Below, piece after piece: positions 37,833-46,488 of a stretch of 64,000 bases of DNA. Where the stretch lies: positions 1 to 64,000 of the forward strand of contig JAAELQ010000088.1 of assembly GCA_024226515.1 (NCBI GenBank), given 5' to 3'. A program made the translations under genes and the position numbers. The stretch comes from a bacterium (GTDB taxonomy: Bacteria > Acidobacteriota > Polarisedimenticolia > Polarisedimenticolales > Polarisedimenticolaceae). The notes beneath the pieces were generated by a model. It was not told the origin of the DNA and searched no databases. It saw nothing but the letters and a program-made list of their open reading frames with translations. Within the stretch, counting starts at the first letter, position 1, and each line of letters starts with the position of its first letter.

Positions 37833-39875
37833 GTGCGCATTCCGACGCTGCTGCTGACCGTGATCGCCCTGATTGCCATGACCGCGGGCTGCCAGTCGGC
37901 CTACGAGGCCGAGTACGTCTCCAACGACAGCGGCCTCGACCGTCGCAACATGGACGAGACGGTGGCGCCGTGCGACGACTTTTACAAGTACGCCAACGGC
38001 GCCTGGCTGGCGCGTAACGAGATCCCCGCCGACAAGAGCTCGTGGGGCATCAGCGACGAGATGCGCGAGCGCAACTATCTCCTCATGCGGGACATTCTCG
38101 ACGAGTCCGCCGCAGCCAAGGCAGCGGCGGGCACCAACAAGCAGAAGGCGGGCGACTTCTGGCAGACAGGCATGGACACGGAGCGTATCGAGGGGGATGG
38201 CCTGAAGCCGATCCAGGCCGATCTCGACCGCATCGCCGCCGCGACGAGCACCGAGGACGTTGTGGCCTTCGTGCGCGACTTGCAGCGTGAGGGCTCGAAC
38301 CTGCTCTTCGGCATGGGTATCTTTCAGGATCTGAAGAACAGCGAGCAGTACATCGCTTATGCGATGCAGGGAGGTCTGGGCCTTCCCGATCGCGACTACT
38401 ACACGCGCGACGACGAGGAATCGATCGAGCTGCGCGGCAAGTACACGGCACACGTTTCGAGGATGCTGCAGCTGCTCGGCGACGATGCGGCGGCCGCGGA
38501 TGCGTCGGCGCAGGCGATCCTCGAGCTCGAGACCCGCTTTGCCGAGGCCTCGCTGACCAACGTCGAGCTGCGCAACCCGGCCAACTACTACAACATCAAG
38601 ACGATCTCCGAGGTCGATCAAGCGGCGCGGAACTTCTCATGGCGTGCGTTCTTCGACCATCTGGACCTCGGCATCGACACGTTCTCGTACGCCCACCCGA
38701 AGTTCTTCACCGAGATGAACGAGGCGCTGGGCGATGCGCCGCTGGTAACGTGGCAGGCCTATCTGCGCTGGCACCTGGTCGACGGCTACGCGCCCTACCT
38801 CAACGACGAGCTCGTGAACGCGGACTTCGACTTCTTCAGCCGGACCCTGCAGGGCACCGAGGAGATGCGCCCGCGCTGGAAGCGCGTCATCGACGTCGTC
38901 AGCGGCGGCCTGGGCGAGGCGCTCGGCGAGGTCTACGTCGAACGGGCCTTCCCGCCGGAGACCAAGGCGCGGGCCGACGAGATGATCGAGAACCTGCGCT
39001 CCGCGGTTCGTACGCGGCTGCAGGGCCTGGTCTGGATGACGGACGAGACCAAGTCCAAGGCGTTGGCCAAGCTCGAAGCGTTCAACTCCAAGATCGGCTA
39101 TCCCGACGAGTGGCGCGACTACTCCGCGCTGACGATCGGCAGCGAGAGCTACCTGGCCAACGTGCGTGCCGCAAACACCTTCGAGACGCGGCGCAACCTG
39201 AACAAGATCGGGCAGCCGATCGATCGCAACGAGTGGGGCATGGCTCCGCAGACGATCAACGCCTACTACAGTCCGCTGATGAACGAGATCGTGTTCCCGG
39301 CGGCGATCATGCAGCCGCCGTTCTTCGACGGCAAGATCGATGACGCGGTCAACTACGGCGCGATGGGCGGCGTGATCGGCCACGAGTTCATGCACGGCTT
39401 CGACGACCAGGGCAGCCGCTTCGACAAGGACGGCAACATGCAGAACTGGTGGAGCGACGAGGATCGAGCGAAGTTCGAAGAGCGCACCGCGAAGCTCGTC
39501 GCGCAGTACGCCGGCTACGTCGCCGTCGACGAGCTGCACGTCAACGGCGAGTTGACCCTGGGCGAGAACATCGGCGATCTGGCCGGCATCACCATGTCGT
39601 ACTACGCGCTGCAGGAAGCGCTGAAGAAGGACAACCCGGGCGAGATCGACGGCTTCACGCCCGAGCAGCGCTTCTTCCTCTCCTGGGCCCAGGCCTGGCG
39701 CCGCAACTACCGCGACGAGGCGATCAAGCTGCAGGTCAACACCGATCCGCACTCGCCGTCGATGTTCCGCGGCAACGGACCGTTGGCCAATCTCCCCGAG
39801 TTCGCCGAGGCGTGGGGCTGCACCGAGGGGGACGCGATGGTGCGCGCCTCAGACCTGCGAGCCGAGATCTGGTGA
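37833..39875 (+). CDS. M13-family (neprilysin-like) zinc metallopeptidase lipoprotein
   Basis: A 680-residue M13 peptidase. The GTG at 37833 has a near-perfect GAGGAGG ribosome binding site upstream and gives a lipoprotein signal (LLLTVIALIAMTAGC); the ATG at 37812 would add seven charged residues. CDDFYKYANGAWL is the family's N-terminal signature. The zinc site is HEFMH (517-521) plus Glu578 in GENIGDLAG, and INAYYSPLMNEIVFPAAIMQPPFF-type substrate-binding elements precede it. It cleaves peptides outside the cytoplasm. Family length is normal. It overlaps the convergent downstream gene by 27 bases. Confidence 0.92.
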   Translation: MRIPTLLLTVIALIAMTAGCQSAYEAEYVSNDSGLDRRNMDETVAPCDDFYKYANGAWLARNEIPADKSSWGISDEMRERNYLLMRDILDESAAAKAAAGTNKQKAGDFWQTGMDTERIEGDGLKPIQADLDRIAAATSTEDVVAFVRDLQREGSNLLFGMGIFQDLKNSEQYIAYAMQGGLGLPDRDYYTRDDEESIELRGKYTAHVSRMLQLLGDDAAAADASAQAILELETRFAEASLTNVELRNPANYYNIKTISEVDQAARNFSWRAFFDHLDLGIDTFSYAHPKFFTEMNEALGDAPLVTWQAYLRWHLVDGYAPYLNDELVNADFDFFSRTLQGTEEMRPRWKRVIDVVSGGLGEALGEVYVERAFPPETKARADEMIENLRSAVRTRLQGLVWMTDETKSKALAKLEAFNSKIGYPDEWRDYSALTIGSESYLANVRAANTFETRRNLNKIGQPIDRNEWGMAPQTINAYYSPLMNEIVFPAAIMQPPFFDGKIDDAVNYGAMGGVIGHEFMHGFDDQGSRFDKDGNMQNWWSDEDRAKFEERTAKLVAQYAGYVAVDELHVNGELTLGENIGDLAGITMSYYALQEALKKDNPGEIDGFTPEQRFFLSWAQAWRRNYRDEAIKLQVNTDPHSPSMFRGNGPLANLPEFAEAWGCTEGDAMVRASDLRAEIW

Positions 39876-40598
39876 ACGCCGGCCGTCGTCATGTCCGGAC
39901 AGGTCGCTCTGCAGTCTGCGGAAGCGCCACTCGCACAACTGCTTGAAGCGGTTGAGGACGTTTGCCGTAACGCGGTTGTGGATCGTCGCCCAGATCCGAT
40001 AGATGAGGTTGTCTCTCGACCAGTTCCGCTTTCCGTAGAAGTTGAAACCCGTGGCCAGGAAGAACTGCGTCGTACTCCGTTCTCCCAGCGCGGCGATCCC
40101 CGAGCGGACGTAGAGACAGAAGACGCCGATCGGGTAGCCACCCTCGCACTTGTAGACCAGATAGCGTGCGTTGTCGCCGTCCTCGGGAACCGGAACTTTC
40201 TGCAGCTTGATCGAGCGCAGCGAGAACAGCGGAAGCAGGCGGATGCCGAGCAGGCGAACTCGAATCTCGTCGAGACTTCCGCCGACGCGTCGGACGGAGG
40301 CCAGGTTGTTGGGCCAACAGCTCGAGTCCCCGTCCCAGATGAGTAGTTCCTCGAAGACGTGACGCACCGGCGCCTCGATGCCGATCCTGTGGATGTTGAG
40401 CACGCCGTATTGTTCCACGGCGATCCCCGTGCGCTGGCGGATCCGTTGCTCGTAGTCGTGTCGTCCGCGAGGCGAGCGCGTATCCGCCTGCGTGAGGATC
40501 GCGGGTCGGTGGAAGAAGAACGCTCGCAAGTCCGACAGCAGCCAGCGGCTGCGCCGCGGAGGAGCGTCGGACAGGTCCGTATGTTCCATTTCAACCAT
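39849..40598 (-). CDS. Unknown protein, possibly SRPBCC-like
   Basis: A 249-residue cytoplasmic protein. The chosen ATG is 40596-40598 (MVEMEH); 40587-40589 is an alternative. After a basic N-terminus the segment RIGIEAPVRHVFEELLIWDGDSSCWP recalls the first strand and helix of START/SRPBCC domains. Strands such as LLPLFSLRSIKLQKVPVPE, ARYLVYKCEGGYPIGVF and FFLATGFNFYGK follow, with a long amphipathic C-terminal helix. No catalytic motif is recognised. It is divergent from the SDR-DUF2867 fusion, whose C-terminal half is also SRPBCC-like, so the pair may act on the same lipid-like ligand; this is inference. Confidence 0.6.
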   Translation of the reverse strand: MVEMEHTDLSDAPPRRSRWLLSDLRAFFFHRPAILTQADTRSPRGRHDYEQRIRQRTGIAVEQYGVLNIHRIGIEAPVRHVFEELLIWDGDSSCWPNNLASVRRVGGSLDEIRVRLLGIRLLPLFSLRSIKLQKVPVPEDGDNARYLVYKCEGGYPIGVFCLYVRSGIAALGERSTTQFFLATGFNFYGKRNWSRDNLIYRIWATIHNRVTANVLNRFKQLCEWRFRRLQSDLSGHDDGRRSPDLGSQV

Positions 40599-40649
40599 GG
40601 ATGACGGTATGATAAGTGGAATCGAGTCTGCTGTGTGCTGAGGGCGGCG

Positions 40650-42104
40650 ATGGAGTACGCCGACGGATCGAAATCGCAACCTCCGAGTCGGGGGACGAGT
40701 GTTCTCGTAACGGGAGCGACGGGCTACATCGGAGGGCGCCTGATCCCCAGGCTCGTCCGCGCCGGACACCGCGTTCGAGTGCTCGTGCGGGATCGGGCAC
40801 GCGTCGACGGTCGCCCCTGGGCCGATGACGTCGAGATCCGCACCGGTGATCTGCTGCAGCCGGCCTCTCTGCCCGAAGCCATGGAGGGCGTCGACGCCGC
40901 GATCTACCTGGTCCACTCCATGTGTTCCGGGAGCGACTACGAGGACAACGATCGCCGCGCAGCCGAGAACTTCGTCGAGGCCGGAAGGCACTTTCGCCGT
41001 GTCGTCTATCTCGGGGGCTTGCTCCCAGAAGGGCAGAGCGGTTCGAGGCACCTGCGCAGTCGGGCCGAGGTGGGACGAATCCTCCGCGATGGACTGCCGA
41101 CGCTCGAGCTGCGGGCGGGCCCCATCATCGGTTCCGGGTCCGCGTCGTTCGAGATGGTCCGCTATCTGACCGAGCGACTGCCGGTCGTGGTCGGACCGAC
41201 CTGGATCGAAAACAAGGTCCAGCCCATCGCGGTTCGCGACATCCTCGGCTACCTGATGCAGGCACTGAAAGGTGACATCACGGGAGTCCTGGAAGTTGGC
41301 GGCGATCCCGTCTCGTTCCGAGAGATGCTGGAGCAATACGCCGAGTGTCGTGGCCTACGCCGCTTGATTCTCCAGGCCCGACCGATCCTCCCGCCCCGAT
41401 ACGCGGCGTACTCCGTGAGCATGGTGACGCGGATTCCTCGGACGCTGGTCACCGCGTTGCTGGAGGGGATCATCCACCCCGTTCTGGCGGACACGACTCG
41501 CGCCCGACGCCTGTTCCCGCAGATCTCACCGCTGACCTACCGCGTCGCGGTGCAGGCGGCGCTCGATCGTATGCGCGCGAGGCCGATCGAGACGCACTGG
41601 CACCGAGCGTTCGATCGCGGGCCCACCTACCGCACGTCGGATCGCGAGGGGTCGAATCGAGAAACGCGAACCGTGTGGATCCCGGCCTCGCCGAGCCGGG
41701 TGTTTCGCGAGCTCGAGCGGCTGGGTGGAGAGCGCAGCTGGTTGACCGAGGGCTGGGGCTGGAGAGTCCTGGGGCCGATCGATCGCTTCCTCGGTGGCCC
41801 CGGTCTGCGCCGCCGTCGGGGCGAGCTCGTCCCCGGGCGCGAGCTGGGGCTGTGGAAGGTCGAGGTCTCGGAGGCGCCGAGACTGCTGCGCCTGCGCGCG
41901 GAGATGCGGATGCCCGGCGAGGCCTGGCTGCAGTTCGAGACGATCGCCGAGAACGGCGGAACGCGTTTGATCCAGCGGTTGTTGTTCGAGCCGATCGGGT
42001 TGTCGGGGGTCGTCTACTGGTACGCTTTCCACCCGATGCGTCGGGTCTTTCTCGGCAGTCTGGTCCATTCGCTGGCGCGCGGAAACGAGAACGGTAGCTG
42101 GTGA
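40650..42104 (+). CDS. SDR (NmrA-like) protein fused to a DUF2867/SRPBCC-like domain
   Basis: A 484-residue fusion. The ATG at 40650 has GAGGG upstream; a GTG at 40635 is a less likely start. The N-terminal Rossmann domain opens VLVTGATGYIGGRLIP and continues LVRAGHRVRVLVRDRARV, as in extended/atypical SDRs that bind NAD(P). Residues about 300-484 match DUF2867, with RVFRELERLGGERSWLT and ending FHPMRRVFLGSLVHSLARG. This fusion is widespread but uncharacterised; it may use bound nucleotide as a sensor or modify a lipid. Divergent from the SRPBCC-like gene and convergent, with a seven-base gap, to the second SDR. Confidence 0.8.
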   Translation: MEYADGSKSQPPSRGTSVLVTGATGYIGGRLIPRLVRAGHRVRVLVRDRARVDGRPWADDVEIRTGDLLQPASLPEAMEGVDAAIYLVHSMCSGSDYEDNDRRAAENFVEAGRHFRRVVYLGGLLPEGQSGSRHLRSRAEVGRILRDGLPTLELRAGPIIGSGSASFEMVRYLTERLPVVVGPTWIENKVQPIAVRDILGYLMQALKGDITGVLEVGGDPVSFREMLEQYAECRGLRRLILQARPILPPRYAAYSVSMVTRIPRTLVTALLEGIIHPVLADTTRARRLFPQISPLTYRVAVQAALDRMRARPIETHWHRAFDRGPTYRTSDREGSNRETRTVWIPASPSRVFRELERLGGERSWLTEGWGWRVLGPIDRFLGGPGLRRRRGELVPGRELGLWKVEVSEAPRLLRLRAEMRMPGEAWLQFETIAENGGTRLIQRLLFEPIGLSGVVYWYAFHPMRRVFLGSLVHSLARGNENGSW

Positions 42105-42111
42105 GCTGCGC

Positions 42112-43218
42112 TCAGTCCGCAAGATACGAGTACGCCCGGTTCGCGCGTTGACGGTTCCTCCGCTCCCACCGCGTACGGTCGTTCTCGAAGTGCTCCAGCA
42201 ACACGGGAAGTCGCTCGCAGACCCGCATCCCGTGAGAGCAGTCCCAGTCGAGCCGCTTCCGTGTCCGGGTCGTGTCGGCGACCCACGGGCGATCGACGTA
42301 GCGCAACATCCACGGGCGTTCGTACGGCATGCTGCCGGTGATCCGCCCGAGCGCCGCTCTCATGTGCAGGCCGACGCGGGCGAGCGTGACGGGCACGTGA
42401 AGCGGCGCCGCGGCACGCCCCGCTCCCGAACGCGCCCGCTGTAGCGCGCCGAACAGCTCGTCGTGAGTGACGACCCCGTGCTGGGACGCGAGGAGCGTCT
42501 CGTGCGGTGGAAGCCGCCCGTCGTAACACAGGCAAGCGCGAACCAGTCGCACCCAATCCGATCGATGTACGTACGGGAATCCCGATTCGCCGCGGCCGAC
42601 GACGATACGGTTGAGCGGGGTTCGTGCGCCCCACTGCCGGATCAGGCTGCACAGCGGCGGAAGCTCGCACCAGTCGCTGAACACGCCGCCGATACGGAGC
42701 ACGATCGACGGGAGTCGATCGCGAACCTCCGCGATCATCCCCTCGTTCGTCGCCTTCGACCGACCGTAGGGGATGAGACCGGACGCCGGCGTCCGTTCGT
42801 CGAGCATCGTCCCGGGCGCCGGCGGCAGCATCGCCATCATGCTGCTGGAGAACAGGAGTCGCGACACGCTCGACTCGATCGACGCCTGCAACACGTTGGA
42901 CGTTCCGCGCACGTTGGTACGTTCGTACTCGGGGTGCCGGTCCAGGTCGAAGTGATAGAACGCCGCCAGGTGGACGACGAAGTCGATGCGGCCCGACCGC
43001 CGTCGGGTGCTCTCGAAGATCGCGGAGACCTCCGCCTTCTCGGCGATGTCGATCCGGTGCCATTCGACCTGCGGCGCGGCGTCGAGCAGAGCCCGGCCCG
43101 GCTGCCGGCGATCGAGGGCGACGATCGAATGGTCTCCGGCGAGATCGACGGTGAGGGCGGATCCCAGGAAACCCGCGGCTCCGGTGATGAGGACGACGGG
43201 CTGTCGCTTCCGGTCCAT
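42112..43218 (-). CDS. NAD(P)-dependent epimerase/dehydratase (extended SDR)
   Basis: A 368-residue extended SDR. VLITGAAGFLGSAL is the nucleotide loop, HLAAFYHFDLDRHPEYERTNVRGT the usual middle segment, SRLLFSSSMMAM the catalytic Ser region and YGRSKATNEG the Tyr-x-x-x-Lys pair. The C-terminal substrate region (VGRGESGFPYVHRSDWVRLV) resembles 3-beta-HSD or sugar-epimerase types. Substrate unknown. The GGATGGACCGGAAGC start at 43218 lies nine bases after aquaporin Z on the same strand, so the two may be co-transcribed. Confidence 0.82.
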   Translation of the reverse strand: MDRKRQPVVLITGAAGFLGSALTVDLAGDHSIVALDRRQPGRALLDAAPQVEWHRIDIAEKAEVSAIFESTRRRSGRIDFVVHLAAFYHFDLDRHPEYERTNVRGTSNVLQASIESSVSRLLFSSSMMAMLPPAPGTMLDERTPASGLIPYGRSKATNEGMIAEVRDRLPSIVLRIGGVFSDWCELPPLCSLIRQWGARTPLNRIVVGRGESGFPYVHRSDWVRLVRACLCYDGRLPPHETLLASQHGVVTHDELFGALQRARSGAGRAAAPLHVPVTLARVGLHMRAALGRITGSMPYERPWMLRYVDRPWVADTTRTRKRLDWDCSHGMRVCERLPVLLEHFENDRTRWERRNRQRANRAYSYLAD

Positions 43219-43227
43219 CCGGGGCCG

Positions 43228-43923
43228 CTACTTGTTGTCGCCGCCCTCGAGCCAGCGCGACACGCCGCCGGCCAGGGCGGCGCCCACGATCGGCGCGACC
43301 CAGAACAGCCACAGCTGCGAAAGTGCCCAGCCGCCGACGAAGATCGCCGGGCCCGTGCTGCGCGCGGGATTGACCGACGTGTTGGTCACCGGGATGCTGA
43401 TCAGGTGGATCAGCGTCAGTCCGAGACCGATCGCGATCGGTGCGAATCCGGCCGGCGCGCGCGAACTGGTCGCGCCGAGGATGATGATCAGGAACATGAA
43501 GGTCATCGCGATCTCGGTGACCAGCGCCGAGGTCAGGCCGTAGCCGCCGGGCGAGTGCTCGGCGAAGCCGTTGGAGGCGAAGCCGCCCGCGAGGTCGAAG
43601 CCCGCGGCGCCGCTGGCGATGACGTACAGCACGCCCGCGCCGGCAACCGCGCCCAGCACCTGCGCGACGATGTAGGGGATCAGCTCCGAGGCCGGGAAGC
43701 GCCCGCCGACCCACAGGCCGACCGACACGGCGGGGTTGAGGTGGCAGCCCGAGATGTGGCCGATGGCGTAGGCCATCGTCAGCACGGTCAGGCCGAAGGC
43801 GAACGACACACCCACGAAGCCGATTCCGGTCGAGGGAAACGTCGCCGCGAGAACAGCGCTGCCGCAGCCGCCGAGTACCAGCCAGAATGTTCCTATGAAT
43901 TCCGCACCGAGCTTCCGGGTCAT
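43228..43923 (-). CDS. aqpZ: Aquaporin Z
   Basis: A 231-residue MIP-family channel, the same length as E. coli AqpZ. The two NPA motifs are HLNPAVS and [34 protein letters not shown] is a textbook AqpZ N-terminus, and the selectivity-filter His and Arg appear in [20 protein letters not shown]. It passes water rather than glycerol, as the second NPA lacks the Asp of glycerol facilitators. GGAGGCGGCC lies just before the ATG. It may share a transcript with the following SDR gene. Confidence 0.95.
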   Translation of the reverse strand: MTRKLGAEFIGTFWLVLGGCGSAVLAATFPSTGIGFVGVSFAFGLTVLTMAYAIGHISGCHLNPAVSVGLWVGGRFPASELIPYIVAQVLGAVAGAGVLYVIASGAAGFDLAGGFASNGFAEHSPGGYGLTSALVTEIAMTFMFLIIILGATSSRAPAGFAPIAIGLGLTLIHLISIPVTNTSVNPARSTGPAIFVGGWALSQLWLFWVAPIVGAALAGGVSRWLEGGDNK

Positions 43924-44002
43924 GGCCGCCTCCTGTTGTCCGGGGTTGCAGGCTCGTGGCATTCTAACCGGACTCACCGCTTCGATCCGAGGAGATCGTC
44001 TC

Positions 44003-45637
44003 ATGAAACACGCAAACTCCGGTTGCCGCCTTCGTTCGGTAGCGGTCGCCATGGCCCTCGTCTCCGTCATCGGGTCCGTTCTCGCCGCCGACGCCGACTC
44101 TTCGGCTTCGCCGCCCGAGACGGTCTACCTGTTCAAGTCGGGGCACGCGTGGCTCCAGCGCAGCGTGTCCCTCGAGCCCGACCGCTCGCCGGCCCGGATA
44201 CCGATGCCGCCGAGCGTCCACGGCTCGGTCTGGATCGGGGCGGCGAGCGCGAAGATCGAGCGCGCGGTCGCGCGGTTCGAGGAGAACGAGTTCCGCGACG
44301 ACGTGATCGATACGACGCAACTCCTGCGGCTGGCCCAGGGAGAGCGGGTGCGCCTGGACCTGGGCGACGACGAGTGGGTCGAGGGGCAGGTCCTGCGACT
44401 GCTCGAAGCCGAGCCCCAGGAAGTGGCGACGGCGGGTACGACACCGGTTCGGCACGCGGGGCCGAGATACGTCACGCTGCAGTCGAGCTCGGGCATGCGC
44501 GTCGTGGAGATCGGTGCGATCAAGGGCTTCGAATTCGACGAGAACTTCGGCGGAGACTGGAAAGTGGCGCAGCAACGGCGGGAACCGGTGCTGGAGATCG
44601 AGTGGGTGCCGGACGGCCGGAGCGCCGCGCTGGAACTCAACAACCTGGCCGGCGGGCTGACCTGGGCCCCCAGCTACGCCCTCGAGCTGGGCGAGGACGA
44701 CCGGTCGCGCTTGAGCGGAAAGGCGGTTGTCGTCAACGATCTCGAAGACCTGGTCGGAACCACGGTGAAGCTGGTCGTCGGCTATCCGCACATCGAGTTC
44801 GCCGCCGTCCGCAGCGCCCTGATGCCGTCGGTCCGTCTCGAGACGTGGAGCAACCAGCTGCAACGCATCGGCGGTGCCTCCCAGTCGTATACCAACGCGA
44901 TCATGCGTCAGGAGATGGCGGCTTCCCCCGCGCGCGTCCGCGGCGACGTCGCCTCCGGTGTCGTCGCCGCGGCCGGTCAGGCCAGCGAGGACCTGTACAT
45001 CTACGACATCGGTTCGCTCGATCTGGAGCGAGGCGCGCGTGCCTATGTGCCGCTGTCCGACGAGGTCGTCGAGCACCAGCATCGTTTCGACTGGACGGTC
45101 CCCGACACGGTTCGCGACGGTCGGTTCGACCCGAACGCGCTGCGGCAGGCCCCGTCGGTCTGGCACGTGTTGCGCCTGGTCAACGCCGGGTCCGCACCGT
45201 GGACCACGGCGCCGATTCTCGTGCTCGGCGAGATCGGGCCGATCGCGCAGAGCCGGATCGACTACACGCCCGCCGGCGGCGATACGGTCGTGCGTCTGAC
45301 CGAGGCGCTCGATCTCGCCGGCAACGTCGTCGAGGTGCTCGACGACGCCGACCAGGCCGCGCGGAAGATCCGGAAGCTGTTCGGCTACAGCTACGAGCAG
45401 TTGACCGTCCTCGGGCAACTCGAGCTCGTCAACCACAGCCGCCGCGCGGCCCCGATGCGCGTGGTCAAGTCGATCAGCGGCGACATCGTCGAGGCGGACC
45501 ACGACCCGCGAATCGAGGCCGGCGCGGTGGGGCTCGGCGCGGTCAACGCGCGGCGCACGATGACCTGGGAGTTCGAGCTCGCGGCGGGCGAGTCGTGGAA
45601 GGCCGAGTACCGCTACCACGTTCTGATCCGCCGCTAG
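44003..45637 (+). CDS. Secreted DUF4139-like protein
   Basis: A 544-residue exported protein (signal ending GSVLAAD). It starts from an ATG with GAGGAGA upstream. The N-terminal region ([18 protein letters not shown]) and the later [28 protein letters not shown] and [20 protein letters not shown] are the kind of motifs found in DUF4139 proteins, predicted to be all-beta and envelope associated. No enzymatic residues are evident. It is transcribed alone and followed 120 bases later by a terminator-like hairpin. Function is unknown. Confidence 0.7.
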   Translation: MKHANSGCRLRSVAVAMALVSVIGSVLAADADSSASPPETVYLFKSGHAWLQRSVSLEPDRSPARIPMPPSVHGSVWIGAASAKIERAVARFEENEFRDDVIDTTQLLRLAQGERVRLDLGDDEWVEGQVLRLLEAEPQEVATAGTTPVRHAGPRYVTLQSSSGMRVVEIGAIKGFEFDENFGGDWKVAQQRREPVLEIEWVPDGRSAALELNNLAGGLTWAPSYALELGEDDRSRLSGKAVVVNDLEDLVGTTVKLVVGYPHIEFAAVRSALMPSVRLETWSNQLQRIGGASQSYTNAIMRQEMAASPARVRGDVASGVVAAAGQASEDLYIYDIGSLDLERGARAYVPLSDEVVEHQHRFDWTVPDTVRDGRFDPNALRQAPSVWHVLRLVNAGSAPWTTAPILVLGEIGPIAQSRIDYTPAGGDTVVRLTEALDLAGNVVEVLDDADQAARKIRKLFGYSYEQLTVLGQLELVNHSRRAAPMRVVKSISGDIVEADHDPRIEAGAVGLGAVNARRTMTWEFELAAGESWKAEYRYHVLIRR

Positions 45638-45929
45638 CGCCGGGCGAGGGGGGGGGGGGGGACGACCCGTCCGCAGGAACTGGGTGCCCGGCAGCGGCAA
45701 ACTGCCGAACCGGACGTAATCAACAACGTAGAGAACGTCGTTCTCGACAGCCTCCCTCGGGCGAGGGCAGGCCCGGTCACCTGCTCTCGCCCGTCTTATT
45801 CCCCCGCAAACACCCTCCTTCTTCCTTTGTTCATCGATTTCCCCCGCATCCCGTGGTACAAGTTCCGTCCTCATTCTCGCGAGTGGGGCGAACGAGAGTT
45901 TTCTGTCGATACCAAGGAGGATTGAGCGA
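45638..45929. other. Intergenic region with poly-G tract, palindrome and hairpin
   Basis: This 292-base gap holds no gene. It contains a run of 14 G (45648-45661), a short inverted repeat (CGGCAG at 45689 with CTGCCG at 45702), a 15-base palindrome GAGAACGTCGTTCTC (45731-45745) that looks like an operator, and a strong hairpin (45759-45792). The pyrimidine-rich right part, ending in AAGGAGGATTGAGCGA, leads into the DUF3015 gene and gives it an excellent ribosome binding site. Confidence 0.65.
45759..45800 (+). terminator. Terminator-like hairpin after the DUF4139 gene
   Basis: GGGCGAGGGCAGG (45759-45771) pairs with CCTGCTCTCGCCC (45780-45792) with one mismatch and an eight-base loop, followed by GTCTTATT. 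It would stop transcription from the DUF4139 gene before the DUF3015 gene. Confidence 0.6.
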
Positions 45930-46412
45930 ATGCGTAAGTTGATCGTGCTGGGTCTTGCCGTCGCGTTCCTGGTCGCCGGGACCGCGCAGGCCGACAACAG
46001 CACCGGCTGTGGTTTGGGAAGCATGCTATTCGAGGGAAAGAGCGGTGTGTTCCCGCAGATTCTCGCGGTGACCACGAACGGAACCTTGGGCAACCAGACG
46101 TTCGGGATCAGCTCCGGCACCCTCGGCTGCGATCCCAAGGGCACGGTCGTGTACAACGCGGCGGTGCAGCGCTACATGGGCGAGCGCCTGGATCCGATCG
46201 CGGCCGACATGTCCCAGGGCGGTGGTGAAGACCTCGACGCCCTGGCCGGCCTGATCGGCGTCACCGACGAGGACAAGGCTGCGTTCTTCCAGCTGACGAA
46301 GAGCAACTTCGAGAAGATCTTCCCCACCGCGGAGACCACCGCGGAGGAAGCTCTGCTGAATCTCCAGGTCCTGATGTCTGCGGACGACCGCATGATGGGC
46401 TACCTGGGATAA
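45930..46412 (+). CDS. Secreted DUF3015 protein
   Basis: A 160-residue secreted protein. The signal ends TAQADN. The mature part shows the DUF3015 pattern: STGCGLGSMLFEGKSG near the start and TSGTLGCDP-like (ISSGTLGCDPKG) in the middle, with two cysteines that may pair. The C-terminal half is helical. A near-consensus AAGGAGG lies ten bases upstream of the ATG. DUF3015 proteins are periplasmic or outer-membrane linked and often next to DUF4105 genes, as here. Function is unknown. Confidence 0.85.
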   Translation: MRKLIVLGLAVAFLVAGTAQADNSTGCGLGSMLFEGKSGVFPQILAVTTNGTLGNQTFGISSGTLGCDPKGTVVYNAAVQRYMGERLDPIAADMSQGGGEDLDALAGLIGVTDEDKAAFFQLTKSNFEKIFPTAETTAEEALLNLQVLMSADDRMMGYLG

Positions 46413-46438
46413 CCCAGCGACAGATCGAGTCTCTACGT

Positions 46439-46466
46439 GTCGCCCGGCCGTTCCAGGCCGGGCGAC
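46439..46466 (+). terminator. Perfect 11-bp GC hairpin between DUF3015 and DUF4105 genes
   Basis: GTCGCCCGGCC (46439-46449) and GGCCGGGCGAC (46456-46466) form a perfect stem with a GTTCCA loop. There is no T run, so it may attenuate rather than fully stop transcription, letting DUF3015 be made in excess of DUF4105. Confidence 0.6.
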
Positions 46467-46488
46467 CCTGTCTAGGGCACACCTGTAC

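Noticed and set aside
42463..45942. A 1159-codon plus-strand frame crossing the SDR, aquaporin and DUF4139 genes
   Set aside because: It reads through three well-supported genes in the wrong frame or strand and has low-complexity composition without motifs.
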